Notes: generated by a model from the letters alone, not told the origin. Positions 48,083 to 57,909 are shown, numbered from the stretch's first letter. The stretch is DNA of 64,000 nt from Granulicella aggregans (GCF_025685565.1 NZ_JAGSYE010000002.1:930001-994000), one strand, 5' to 3'. Translations and numbers: made by a program.

Positions 48083-48863
48083 GGCGGACTCCCATCCTCA
48101 TCGACTCCTTCAGGTACAGCCACAGCCCATGCACGCCGGAACCGTTGAGCAGATGCGGCAGCCGCATAAGCTCTGTCTCCAGCCGAACGCTTGTGCCGTG
48201 GCCATCGCTGGTTATCTCCAGATGGCCACCAATCATCTCCGCTCGCTTGCTCATCCCGAAGAGACCGTTGCCGGTCGATTCCTTCTTCTCGCTTAGGCCC
48301 CGCCCATTATCGACGATCAACAACGTCAGATGCCGCGCCTCATAGCGCAGCCGAATCGAGAGCGATGAAGCCTCCGCATGAAGCACGGCATTCGAGATCG
48401 ACTCCTGCCCGATCCGAAAGAAACAGTCCGCGACGCGCAACGGCAGCCGCCTTGGCTCGCCCTCCGAGACGCACTCGATGGACAAACTTCCGCCCTCCAC
48501 CAGCCGCTCCGCGCAAGCCTTCAGTGCGGCGGCAAGATTGCTCAAACTCGCCACCTCCGACCGCAGCGTAGTGATGCTGCGACGCAACTCTTCATGGCTC
48601 TCGCGCACCATGCTCTGCGCCCGTACCAGTTCCTTATCAGGCGATCGTCCCGCTCCGAGCGTATCTTCGACCGCCCGCAGCTGGAACCCGATCCCGGCGA
48701 AGCTCTGCGAGACCGTATCGTGCAGGTCATGCGCCAACAGCTCGCGCTCTTCGAGAACATGCAGCAGATAACGATGCTTGATTTCGTTGTAGATCATCAC
48801 GCCCCCAACGGCGAGCACCAGCACGAGAACAGTCACATACACAATGTGCCGCGAGTCCACCAC
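48075..48863 (-). CDS. histidine kinase, transmitter part (HisKA_3/HATPase_c), probably split from its sensor by a frameshift
   Basis: 262 residues from GTG 48863. One membrane segment (YVTVLVLVLAVGGVMIY) is followed directly by the dimerisation helix with the phospho-acceptor in LLAHDLHDTVSQSFAGIGFQL (about His48) and an HATPase_c domain (GQESISNAVLHAEA, LIVDNGRGLSEK, GNGLFGMSKRAEMIGG). There is no sensor domain of its own. The preceding gene ends just where a membrane segment should start, in a different frame, with a 31-nt overlap. A one-base deletion or two-base insertion near 48847-48858 would explain the split; restoring it would give one 706-residue kinase. Confidence 0.85.
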   Translation of the reverse strand: MVDSRHIVYVTVLVLVLAVGGVMIYNEIKHRYLLHVLEERELLAHDLHDTVSQSFAGIGFQLRAVEDTLGAGRSPDKELVRAQSMVRESHEELRRSITTLRSEVASLSNLAAALKACAERLVEGGSLSIECVSEGEPRRLPLRVADCFFRIGQESISNAVLHAEASSLSIRLRYEARHLTLLIVDNGRGLSEKKESTGNGLFGMSKRAEMIGGHLEITSDGHGTSVRLETELMRLPHLLNGSGVHGLWLYLKESMRMGVRHG

Positions 48864-50194
48864 GGAGCTTCATGTGTAACCCGCAAAGCGCCCTGAGAGG
48901 GCGAAAGCAGGAGCGCGAAGGCGCTGTCTCCCGCAAACCCAGGGTCGGACCGAATGACGCCGGTCAGTTGTAACTCGCTGCCGGGTCTCAGCTTCGACAG
49001 CTCACGTTCGTAGTTGTTCGCGTCCACGATCACTCGAAAGACTTCGCCCCTGGCCTCCAGTTCAAGCACACCCTGCCGCCCCGACGCTTCAAGCGTTCTC
49101 ATCAGCGTGCCCTGAAGCACCACCAGGCGTCCATCCTCATCCCCCGTAGCCGCCTCGTCCGCGGCAATCATAGGCGGCGAAGCAGGATTGTTCGACCACA
49201 GGATCTTGACGTGCCCCTGCCGCATGACCGGCATCCCCGCCGACCGCGAGATGGAGCCGGTAATCTGCACCTCGTCTCCAATGGCCAGCGCTGGAGCATC
49301 ATGCGACTCCACCGCAATGCCGCCCGTCGCATCCTCCACGTAAACCATCGGCAAGAGCAGACGCACCACCCCGCGGATGGAGGCCTGCGAAGCGGTCGTC
49401 GGCGAAAGTAGCCGCAGCTCCGCGATCGGCACGGTCGAACCTTCCAGCCTGTGATTCAGTGCCTCCTGCTGAATCGGTCCAATGTCGTTGACGCCCTTCG
49501 CCGCTCCATGCAGCGTACCCGCATTGTGCGAGCCCAGCGCAACGCCGTCCATCAGCGCTCTTAGGTCGGCGATCGTCGCCGGCTGCACGCGAAAGTTCTT
49601 CCACATCGCCGGTGTCTGGTAGGACTTGATCCCAACCTGTCCCGCGCGATTACACTTCGTCAGCTCGACGCCTTCGCGCACCGCCCCTTCATCCGGCAGG
49701 TTTACCATTACGCCGATCGAACACCCCACCACAACGACCTTCAAGTGATAGAAGCGGCGAACCTCGATGTTGCCGGGGATCGGAGTCGCCTTGTACTCCT
49801 CCCATCCGAAGTCCGAACGGCCAAGCAGCAGCGTATTATCCAACGTGCGCAGCCCGGCGAAGAACCCTGAGTACGAGTCCACACCCTGCTCAGGATCACG
49901 CGCCCTGACGATCAATCCGGTATCGCCGTAACTTCCCAACAGAGCAATATCGGCCTCGACGCTGTAGTCCTTCCAGTACTTCGATCCGCCCAGCAGCTTC
50001 GCCCCGCGCTCGTCGGAGTTGTTGCGCATCACGCCGTCGCTCAACTGCCACGCACCTCCATAGGGAGTCCACGCGTCAGCCGGGTTGTTGAAACCCTCGA
50101 TACGCGGCCGCATGAGGCTGCGATATCCCAGCCATGCCACAGCCATCGCCGTCAGCAAGAGAACCGGCACTGCGATCTGCAGACTTCGCTTCAC
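48833..50194 (-). CDS. extracytoplasmic sensor part of the kinase (LamG-like plus OB-like domains)
   Basis: 453 residues from GTG 50194 (AGGAG 5 nt upstream). A membrane segment (LQIAVPVLLLTAMAVAWLGY) anchors the N-terminus. Residues about 30-200 look like a laminin-G/DUF1080 beta-sandwich (GAWQLSDGVMRNNSDERGAK, YSVEADIALLG, GLIVRARDPEQG). Two OB-like beta modules follow (IRGVVRLLLPMVYVEDATGG and LVVLQGTLMRTLEASGRQGV, with adjoining strands). It ends EAPWWTRGTLCM. In related acidobacterial sensor kinases I recall a PWWT-like motif directly preceding the second membrane segment, which here lies in the other frame as the start of the kinase gene. It probably senses a sugar in the periplasm. Confidence 0.75.
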   Translation of the reverse strand: MKRSLQIAVPVLLLTAMAVAWLGYRSLMRPRIEGFNNPADAWTPYGGAWQLSDGVMRNNSDERGAKLLGGSKYWKDYSVEADIALLGSYGDTGLIVRARDPEQGVDSYSGFFAGLRTLDNTLLLGRSDFGWEEYKATPIPGNIEVRRFYHLKVVVVGCSIGVMVNLPDEGAVREGVELTKCNRAGQVGIKSYQTPAMWKNFRVQPATIADLRALMDGVALGSHNAGTLHGAAKGVNDIGPIQQEALNHRLEGSTVPIAELRLLSPTTASQASIRGVVRLLLPMVYVEDATGGIAVESHDAPALAIGDEVQITGSISRSAGMPVMRQGHVKILWSNNPASPPMIAADEAATGDEDGRLVVLQGTLMRTLEASGRQGVLELEARGEVFRVIVDANNYERELSKLRPGSELQLTGVIRSDPGFAGDSAFALLLSPSQGALRVTHEAPWWTRGTLCM

Positions 50195-51170
50195 GCTCAC
50201 TCCTACTGGTCGTTCCACCAGGCACGCTCGAGCAGTTGCCCGCCACCTCCTGGCTCTCAATGTTCGCCGCGGTCACAAGGAGCGGACGCACCACGGTCCC
50301 TCCACGCATCGGTTCACCACGAACTCCAGCGCAGATCGCCTCCGCAGCCATCCTTCCGAGGTCGTGAGTCTGCATCGCGACAACACCATCGATCTCTCCC
50401 GTACTGATAGAGGTGATGAGGTCCTGATCGAAGCCGACGATGTGCAGGGTTCGCTGCACAGCCTGATTCAACTTCGCAAAGTACGCCCCACGCGTGGAAG
50501 CCGCGCTCAGAGCCACCAGCGCATCGACTTTATGCGGGAGCGAGAGCAACTCCTGCCCAATCTGCTGCTCCTGCGCCAGATTGACCGACCCACTGCGACG
50601 GCCCACCACATGAATTGCCGGAAAGTTCTTCGAGAGCTCCGCCTCAAAGCCCTGATCTCGTTCAAGACTGCTGACACGGTTCAGATCAAGGCCCATGATG
50701 GCGACCGCCCCCTTGCCATGAAGCAGGGCTCCGATCTCGTCGGCGGCCATCTGACCACCTGCTCGCTCGTCGTTCAGCAGGTATGCAACGTTCGATCGGC
50801 GAATGCCCAGGTCCTCACCAATCACGACGATTGGCAGCCCCGCCGAAGCCGCACGCTGCACGGGATTACGCAGCGCCTGCGCCTGAATCGGCGCGAGAAT
50901 AATTCCCGCATATTCGCCTTGACGCGAGTGGTCGAACAACGCGAGTTGCCCTTGCAGGTCGTCTTCGCGCGCGGGACCGTTATAGTGAATCTCCAGGCCG
51001 CAACTCGCCGCTCCGGTGACCGCACCCGCATGGGCCGCATCCCACAGCGGAACTCCGATGGTGATCGGGATCAGCGCGATCTGCTTCGGCGCGCGCTTGC
51101 ATCCCTGCAACGCGCCCGCAAGCATGAGGCATGACATCAGCGAAAGGCGAAATGCTGACGCTGATGACAT
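50076..51170 (-). CDS. LacI-type periplasmic sugar-binding lipoprotein, C-terminus probably frameshifted
   Basis: 364 residues from ATG 51170. A lipobox (LAGALQGC) ends the signal. The rest is a type I periplasmic binding fold: IGVPLWDAAHAG, YAGIILAPIQAQALRNPVQR, VVIGEDLGIRRSNVAYLLND, VDALVALSAASTRGAYFAKL, IVGFDQDLITSISTGEIDGV. There are no ABC permease genes, so it is probably a sensor subunit feeding the kinase. The last ~60 residues are unlike the family and overlap the next gene by 119 nt. In a neighbouring frame the sequence would instead finish GQLLERAWWNDQ with a stop at 50205-50203, nine bases before the next start, so a one-base deletion near 50238-50243 is likely. Confidence 0.8.
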   Translation of the reverse strand: MSSASAFRLSLMSCLMLAGALQGCKRAPKQIALIPITIGVPLWDAAHAGAVTGAASCGLEIHYNGPAREDDLQGQLALFDHSRQGEYAGIILAPIQAQALRNPVQRAASAGLPIVVIGEDLGIRRSNVAYLLNDERAGGQMAADEIGALLHGKGAVAIMGLDLNRVSSLERDQGFEAELSKNFPAIHVVGRRSGSVNLAQEQQIGQELLSLPHKVDALVALSAASTRGAYFAKLNQAVQRTLHIVGFDQDLITSISTGEIDGVVAMQTHDLGRMAAEAICAGVRGEPMRGGTVVRPLLVTAANIESQEVAGNCSSVPGGTTSRSEREAKSADRSAGSLADGDGCGMAGISQPHAAAYRGFQQPG

Positions 51171-51198
51171 CCTCCTCTTCGTTCTGGTCCTGACCAAT

Positions 51199-53040
51199 TT
51201 ACGTCGACTGATAAAGCCGGTACGCCTCCGTCGTGATCGCCGGATACGGACGCATCAACACCTTACCACCGTCCGTATGCACCTCCCAGTCACCGGAGTT
51301 GGCCGAGACCCGCTGCGCCGCAAGCATCTGCGACTTCGTCAGCTTCGCGCCTCCCTGTTCGATGGCAAACAGCGCCACCGGCCCGCGCACCAGAGCCACG
51401 ATATCGGGATGCTGCGGGTCGATGGGCGCCAGCCGCAGCGGCATGTCAAACGTCAACTCGATGCGGTCATCGTTCTTCCACGTCCGGTCGAGTTCAGCCC
51501 AGGTGCCGGGTTCAAGCGTCTGCCCGGTCGTCTTGCCGTTTACCCGCACAACGGACTTTGGGCCCGCCCATGACGGCACACGAAGCGCCACAACGAATCT
51601 CGCGGACTTATCCATCTTCAAGTGCAGGGTCGAGTCATCCAGTCGTGGATACTCTGTCGTCTGCGTCATCGCGACGAGGGCGCCATTCTGCCTGAATGTA
51701 ACCTTCGAAGGCACATATAGGTTGACGTACACCCCTTTCGGGCTCCGCAGGTACGAGCTGATACCGTAGTCCGCGGTCAACTGCGGAAATGTTCCCGAAC
51801 AGCACGGCCATTTCTGTTCGTAGTCCACCTTCTTCGCATCGTTGTTATAGTCCGCATAGTAGAAGCTCACGCCATCCGGACGAATCGGCCGCGCCCCGAG
51901 AATCGTGTTGTGCAGCACCGCCTCCATACTGTCGCCATAGGTACTGCTGCCGGTAACGCGCATCAGGTTGCGAGCGATCTTGAAGTGCCCATAGGCCCCG
52001 CACGGCGTCTCAAAGCTGTTGTGGGACGTGGTCAGCGTATGCGCCAACTCATCCGTGCCCGGCTTGCGGAAGCTCTCGTCCGGCCCCCATCCACCGGTGG
52101 CGAAGCTCTGCTCCAGCACAAACTGAAAGCCATTCTTCGCCGCCGCAAGATGCATCTCGCTGCCATCGGTGATGTAGGACTGCATCGCGGAGTTCAACGC
52201 ATTCACGTGGCTATATGCATGTTGCCCTGGAAGCACGTTGCGGTTCTCCGAGAGCGGCCCAAAGTATGTGTCGTCCTGCAGAAAACGCCGCGCTAACAGA
52301 CGGTAGCGATCGCCCGCGCCACGCTGATAGCCGATATAAAAGTTCTCCGGCAGCGTATAGCTCTCGTCCCATGTATAAGCGACGTTGGGGTGCGGGCGCG
52401 CGGCCATCTCGGTGCGATCGAGCGCCTTCGGTGGAAGCCACGGCAGTACAGCGTCGGTAGACTTATCCAACACCGCAAACGCATCCGGATCATGAGCGAA
52501 CTCATGCGCATCGATCAAGCCGCAGTTCGTCTTCTCAAAGGTATAAGCGGGCAGGCAGTAGCCATCGTAGAACTTTGTGTTGACAGTCGCCGCATAGCCC
52601 TTCACCAGCCGATGCACCTTGGCCTGCGTGGCCTTGTCGCCGGTCACCGCATAGGCGCGCGACAACCCCGACAGATACTGCCCGAAGCTATGCCCCGGAA
52701 TGTAGCCGGTCATGTCCTTGGGCGGATCGAACTTGTTCGACGGCGAGTACCACCCGCCCATATCTTCGCCCGGAGCGGGCATGCCGGTGAGCTGGCGAAA
52801 CGGCTTCAGCATGCTGTCTTCATCGAGGTTCAGGAAGAGCTCGTGATTGTGCTTGAACTGTTCCTGCATCGGGCCATCGAGCAACTGCACATCGGCATAG
52901 TCGAACTGCATCAGTCGCGTTGGCTTCAGCGATGTCGCAGCATTTGTCGTGGCACCAAAGGCCACGCCGTGCATCACCGCACTTCCAGCAGCAAGCGCTG
53001 CACCTCTCTTTAGAAAACTCCGCCGGCTCTTACAGGACAT
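51199..53040 (-). CDS. GH127 beta-L-arabinofuranosidase (DUF1680 family), Tat-exported
   Basis: 613 residues. The N-terminus is a Tat signal (SRRSFLKRGAALAAGSAVMH, then FGATTNA). The catalytic (alpha/alpha) barrel has LLDGPMQEQFKHNHELFLNL, YIPGHSFGQYLSGLSRAYAV, the His/Glu-containing HNSFETPCGAYGHFKIARNL and the Cys motif WPCCSGTFPQL, where the first Cys pair fits the GH127 nucleophile region. These enzymes release L-arabinofuranose from plant glycans. AGAGG lies about 10 nt before ATG 53040. The gene lies between the TPR gene and the sugar-binding lipoprotein, giving the locus its likely substrate, an arabinose-containing polymer. Confidence 0.92.
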   Translation of the reverse strand: MSCKSRRSFLKRGAALAAGSAVMHGVAFGATTNAATSLKPTRLMQFDYADVQLLDGPMQEQFKHNHELFLNLDEDSMLKPFRQLTGMPAPGEDMGGWYSPSNKFDPPKDMTGYIPGHSFGQYLSGLSRAYAVTGDKATQAKVHRLVKGYAATVNTKFYDGYCLPAYTFEKTNCGLIDAHEFAHDPDAFAVLDKSTDAVLPWLPPKALDRTEMAARPHPNVAYTWDESYTLPENFYIGYQRGAGDRYRLLARRFLQDDTYFGPLSENRNVLPGQHAYSHVNALNSAMQSYITDGSEMHLAAAKNGFQFVLEQSFATGGWGPDESFRKPGTDELAHTLTTSHNSFETPCGAYGHFKIARNLMRVTGSSTYGDSMEAVLHNTILGARPIRPDGVSFYYADYNNDAKKVDYEQKWPCCSGTFPQLTADYGISSYLRSPKGVYVNLYVPSKVTFRQNGALVAMTQTTEYPRLDDSTLHLKMDKSARFVVALRVPSWAGPKSVVRVNGKTTGQTLEPGTWAELDRTWKNDDRIELTFDMPLRLAPIDPQHPDIVALVRGPVALFAIEQGGAKLTKSQMLAAQRVSANSGDWEVHTDGGKVLMRPYPAITTEAYRLYQST

Positions 53041-53090
53041 TCGTTGTTCCTCTCTTCGCATATTCACTTTAACCCGCTAAACAAGAATCG

Positions 53091-53135
53091 CCATCTCGAC
53101 CGAAGCGCAGCGGAGTCGAGAGCCCCCCGCATTTT
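53091..53135. repeat. family C repeat
   Basis: CATCTCGACCGAAGCGCAGC, then GGAGTCGAGAGCCCCCCGCA. It lies between the GH127 and TPR genes, inside the sugar operon. Confidence 0.75.
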
Positions 53136-53145
53136 GCCTTTCAAC

Positions 53146-54606
53146 TCAAGGCTCGTTCGCGCCAGCCCCATCGCTCAACACAAACTTCGTCACCGTCACC
53201 TGGTTGTGGCTCTTTGCCGCCTGCAACCTCGCCACAAGATCGGGCAGCTTGTCCGTCTCCTTCAACCGCCGCTCCGCCTGCAGCTCCTGATAGAGCGCCG
53301 CCTCGTCATAGGGATCGCGTTTGAGCGCTTCATCCGCCTGCTCCACAACCTCCTTAAGATCACCGTGCCGCAGCAGCAACACGCAGAGCAGATCACGCGC
53401 CGACTGGTACGAAGGCTCAAGCTCCACAGAGCGTTTCGCCGCCGCGATTGCCTCAGCCAAACTCTTGCTATCTTCCGCAGCACCCTCCGACAGCGACTCC
53501 GCATAGAGATACTGCAGCAGAGCATCGTTCGGCTGCCCCTTCAGCTTCTCGCGAAAGACAGCCCGCGCGGCGGACATGTCGTGCTTCTGGCTGAAGAGCA
53601 CACCCATCGCATCCTCCGCCAGCGAGAGCTTCGGATCGAGCCGATGCGCGGCCTCAAAGTCAGTAAGAGCAGCATCCATGTGATCAAGCTGCGCTCGCAG
53701 CACACCACGCGCAAGCAGCAGGCGAGGATTGTTCGGCAACTGTTGCAATCCCGTATTCAAAAGGTCGATGCCGACCTGATACGATCCATGCGCGAACGAA
53801 ATCTCCGCGAAGTACAGGTAGTTCTCAGCACTCTTCGGCGCAAACTGGATCGCCTGCCGCAGCCAGTTCACGGCCTCGGGTGTCTTGTTGTCCGCCTCCG
53901 CAATGCGCGCCCGCAGGAGCAACGCCGCGTCGTCAGGCGGGCCGGCGTGTAGCAAAGGATCAAGCGTGGCGATAGCAGTCTCAAGGTCTCCCGAGTCACT
54001 CTCTGCCCGTGCCAGCGTCCGGCGATTGACGCCGCTCTCCTGCAGTGCGAGCAACTGAGTGAGCGGTTCAACAGCTTCCTTCATTCTGCCCAGCGTGACC
54101 AGGCATCCCGCATACTGACGAAGCGCTGGGACACTGCGGCTGATCTGCTCGCTTGCCATCAAGTAGTTCGTCACCGACGCCTCACAATCACCTTCCCGCG
54201 CCTCCACTGCACCCAACATTGCGTGCGCCGCCGAGTTCTCTGGCTGCAACTCAACCACACGTCTCAACAAACCGTCAGCCTCGGGCATGTGTCGGCTGTA
54301 GGCAATCTCCGGAGCTCCTTCAAGGCTTGCTAGGTTCCGCGGACACAACTGATTTGCACTTTGAAAACTTTGAAACGCATCGTCAAGCTTCGACTGGCCA
54401 CGCTCCGCCAGACCAAGCAGGGTCAGGATGGAGCAGTCGTTCGGCTTCGTTGCAAGCGCTTCCCGCGCCGCACTCTCAGCCTCGGCGAACTTGTGCTGCT
54501 GCAGCATGGAATAGATGGCGGAACCCGATTGCGCGGGTGCGCTCACAGCCCCTGTCGTCATCAGCAGAGTCAGTAGAGCCAGAGCCCGCATGAAAAGCTG
54601 TCGCAT
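53146..54606 (-). CDS. secreted TPR protein
   Basis: 486 residues from ATG 54606. A signal peptide (LFMRALALLTLLMTTGAVSA) is followed by about ten TPR-like helix pairs: MLQQHKFAEAESAAREALAT, LGLAERGQSKLDDAFQSFQSA, LGAVEAREGDCEASVTNYL, and others to the C-terminus. TPR proteins beside Oar-like TonB receptors in acidobacteria probably act in the periplasm as binding or delivery partners; no catalytic motif is present. The frame is open upstream into the receptor gene, but the signal peptide fixes the start. GAGG stands 12 nt before the ATG. Stem-loop 54638-54667 separates it from the receptor gene. Confidence 0.82.
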   Translation of the reverse strand: MRQLFMRALALLTLLMTTGAVSAPAQSGSAIYSMLQQHKFAEAESAAREALATKPNDCSILTLLGLAERGQSKLDDAFQSFQSANQLCPRNLASLEGAPEIAYSRHMPEADGLLRRVVELQPENSAAHAMLGAVEAREGDCEASVTNYLMASEQISRSVPALRQYAGCLVTLGRMKEAVEPLTQLLALQESGVNRRTLARAESDSGDLETAIATLDPLLHAGPPDDAALLLRARIAEADNKTPEAVNWLRQAIQFAPKSAENYLYFAEISFAHGSYQVGIDLLNTGLQQLPNNPRLLLARGVLRAQLDHMDAALTDFEAAHRLDPKLSLAEDAMGVLFSQKHDMSAARAVFREKLKGQPNDALLQYLYAESLSEGAAEDSKSLAEAIAAAKRSVELEPSYQSARDLLCVLLLRHGDLKEVVEQADEALKRDPYDEAALYQELQAERRLKETDKLPDLVARLQAAKSHNQVTVTKFVLSDGAGANEP

Positions 54607-54637
54607 GAAGAACTTCAACCTCGGGAGAAAAAGAAGA

Positions 54638-54667
54638 GCTGCGGCCATTGGAGCACAGGACCGCAGC
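54638..54667 (-). terminator. stem-loop after the TonB receptor gene
   Basis: On the minus strand GCTGCGG pairs with CCGCAGC around a 16-nt loop, followed by TCTTCTTTTTC. It may terminate most receptor transcripts and lower expression of the downstream genes. Confidence 0.55.
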
Positions 54668-54680
54668 CCGGAGAGCGCGA

Positions 54681-57600
54681 TTAGAAGGTCAGGTTGCCTC
54701 CCAATTGAAAGAACCGCGGTGGCCCCTGTGATGTCGCCTTGCCGAAGTTGCCGTTCGACAGATCTGTCACCACGCCGCCGAGGTTCGGATGGTTGAAGAT
54801 ATTGAAGAACTCGAAGCGAAGCTGGAAGTTCACCGACTCCGCAATCGCCGTAGTCTTCAGGAAAGACGCATCCCACTGCTGGAAGGCCGGAGTGCGGAAG
54901 GCGTTGTACTTCTCGTTGCCATCCGTGCCCAACGTCGGCGCGGTAAAGTTCGAACCCACCAGCGATCCGGTATTCAGGAAAGCTTTGCGGCTGGTGTCCT
55001 GCTTATAACTCGTCACGTTCGGGAAGTCGCAGTTATCGCCGTCTGCGTTGTAGTCGCCGCCGTTGGCGAAAGATGCCGACGTATACACGTTGAGCGGATT
55101 TCCGCTCTGCGCGATTAGCGTTCCGTTGACCGACCAGCCGCTTAAGGCGCGTCCTGTCAGCCCTAGACCATTGTTGTACTTCGGCACCTCGTAGTTGACC
55201 ACCGCCGACACACGGTCCGGAGCGTCCCAGTTCGACGGCCCGTACCAACGGTGCGGATTGGTGTAGGTGGGAAGAACCTGCGTGTCGTCCTTCGAGGCCG
55301 AGTGCGTGTAGTACACCGTAAAGAAGGTTCGCGGGAACCGGCCGCGAATTCCAGCGATGAAGGCGTTATACCCCGATTCACGATCGTTTTGCGTGTAGTA
55401 GATCGAACCGAAGCTCGTGTTCAATCTCGTCGGCGAAGTAGACCCGCTTTGTATCAGGTCGCCCTCGAAGACGTTGATGTCCTGCCCATAGCTGACGTTA
55501 TAGACTTGGCCGCCGCCCGAGAGTAGATCTGTACCCCGCGTACCGGAGTACGCCAGGCTGGCGACGATGTTGTGAGCCACCTCGCGCTCTACACCAGCGG
55601 AGTAGATATACGCGATGGGCGACTTCAGATTCGCGTCGATACCGCCAATCGAGAACTGCAGTCCTTCGATACCCCCCTTCGCAGTAAGCGGACGCGCAGG
55701 CAGATCAGGAGCAGCGTAGCCATAAGGCTTGACGTTCGTCGTTCCCAGGCCAAAGATCGGCACCGGATCCTGTCCGCCGTAAAAGACCGGGAAGATGTTG
55801 CCCGGAGGGTTGCCGCGATACTCCTCCTGCAGATTTGGCAAGGGTTGGCCAGTTGTGGAAGATGCCAGCGCCGCCCTTGATGAGCCACTTACTCGCTGAG
55901 TCCGGGCTGTAGGCGATACCCGCGCGCGGGCTGAAGACATCGGTGATCGAACGGTTCAGAGCGTGGTGGTGCGGAACGACGGCTCCGTTCGCGATCTGTT
56001 CCTGGAACGTAGTGCCTGCGCCAGGGATGAAGTTACCGAAGACCGTGCTGGGCGTGCGCGAGTAAGGATTCCCGTAGTCATCCCAGCGGAGACCATAGTT
56101 TAGGGTAAGGTTGCGCTTCAGCTTCCAGGTGTCTTCCGCGAAGAAGCCGTGCGTCACGCCGGCTGCGTTCCAGCTATAAGCCGTGCGCTGACCGGTGGTC
56201 GGATTGTAAGAGAGTCCCGTCTCCGTATAAACATTGTCCTTCGCCAGATCGAGCAGGCTGTTGAAGTTGAACGTCGGCTGGTCATAAGGGCCATCGAAGA
56301 CCTCAACGTCATCCGAGAAAAGGCCTTCGTAACCAACCCGAATGTCGTGTGACTTGAAGGTGTGATTGAGAACATCACGCCAGTGATAGTTGTGCTGGAT
56401 GAAGTCGCCCTGAGCGAAGCCCGCGCCAAAGCCCTGGCCAAGGCCAGTTACATTGACGACCGGCACCGTGAACAGGCCAGTGCTGGGCGCGATACCCTCC
56501 ACACGCATCGCGGCGAACGAGGCCTCGTTCAGGGTCGTGGAGTTGAAGGTGTGTGTCTCGTTGACCTGGGTCGCGTACTGCGCGTAGTTGCTGGTGGTAC
56601 CAAAGGCCAGGCGGGGATTGGTGCCGTTACTGTCCAGCGTCGTGCGATAGTACGCACCGTAGAGCCGCTCAGCCTTGAAGTTCTTATCGAGACGGATGCT
56701 GTACTGATTGCCGTTTCGGAACGCGGTATCGGTGTAGTTGCCGTTATCAAGGATAGGAGTGCCGCAGGGCAGGAAGTTGCTGGCCGCCGTACCGCACGGC
56801 GTCGCGCTCGTCGCCGGAAAGACGCCGGAGGCAGTCGAGGCCACGGTTACGTTATTGACCTTCGTGACCGGATACTTGGTCAGCAGAAGAGTTCCAATCG
56901 TGTTCGGGAAGTTGGTCTGTGCGAAGGCTGTGAAGGCCGGATCTTCAAAGGTGATGTTCGAGCTCACAGCCGTGGAAGAACGAAGCGGCTCGATCGCGAA
57001 GAAGAAGAAACCATCCTTATGCGGAATGATCGGCCCACCGATGGTCGCCGAGATGTTGTTGCTATGGAACGGCGTGTAGGTCTTCGAAAACTCTGTCCCA
57101 GCGAAGAAGCCCTGGTAGTTGAAGTAGTCGCTTGCATTGCCGTGATACCGGCTGCCACCAGACTTCGTGGTCATGGTCATCTGGATGGAGCTCGAACGGC
57201 CGTAGTCCACGTTGTAGGTGTTGGTCTGGATCGTCGTCTCCTGGATCGAGTCCGGATTGGGCGTCATGTTCAGAACGCCGGGCCGAATGGAGCTGCTCAC
57301 GTCAAGCCCGTCGACGATGTACATGTTGCCGACCGCGCCCATGCCGTTCGCGCTGGCGTCGACCTGCGTCTCGGTCGAAAAATTATCGCGGCCCGAACCC
57401 GGGCTGCCGTTACTCGTCACGCCGGGTGCGAGGGTCACCAGCGAGATCATATTGCGGCCCGCGAGCGGCAGCGTCGACAGCGTCTCCGTAGAAAGCGTTT
57501 CCTGCTGCCGCGTCTCGCCGATATCCAGCACCGCGGCCTCGGTGTTTACATTCACCTGCTGCGTCTCGCCGCCTACGACCAGGGTTACCGGCAGATTGAG

Positions 57601-57909
57601 GTTCTGGTTGGTCCCCAGAGTCAGGCTGATGTGCGAAGGAGTAAATCCGCTCAGCGTGCTGTCCAGTTCATACGCCGCGGGTGCAAGGCTGACGAACTGG
57701 TAGACGCCGTCGCTGCCGCTCGCCGCAGTGCGCCTCTCGCCCGTCGACTTGTTGGTCAGCACCAGCGACGCGTTGGCCACGACAGCGCCGGTCGGGTCAG
57801 TCACGACCCCCGAGATGTTTCCGCTGAATTGCGCTAGACCCGTCTCCGAAAGCCCAAACAGGAGAAACGCGAATGAGCAAAGGACCAAAGATAGAAGACG
57901 CCTCGACAT
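54681..57909 (-). pseudogene. Oar-like TonB-dependent receptor, interrupted by a one-base frameshift
   Basis: The coding region is 3229 nt (3 x 1076 + 1). The N-terminal 690 residues (from ATG 57909, GAGG 7 nt upstream) begin with a signal, then a carboxypeptidase-regulatory-like domain (SGVVTDPTGAVVANASLVLT), then the plug (LPLAGRNMISLVTLAPGV, YIVDGLDVS). The frame then leaves the family after HNWPTLAK. In the next frame the barrel continues with NLQEEYRGNPPGNIFPVFYG and ends GGNLTF, a proper C-terminal Phe. Deleting one A from the AAA at 55836-55834 (minus strand) restores the whole protein. Without repair the product loses half the barrel. It would import an oligosaccharide in the neighbouring GH127 pathway. 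A sequencing error is possible. Confidence 0.88.
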
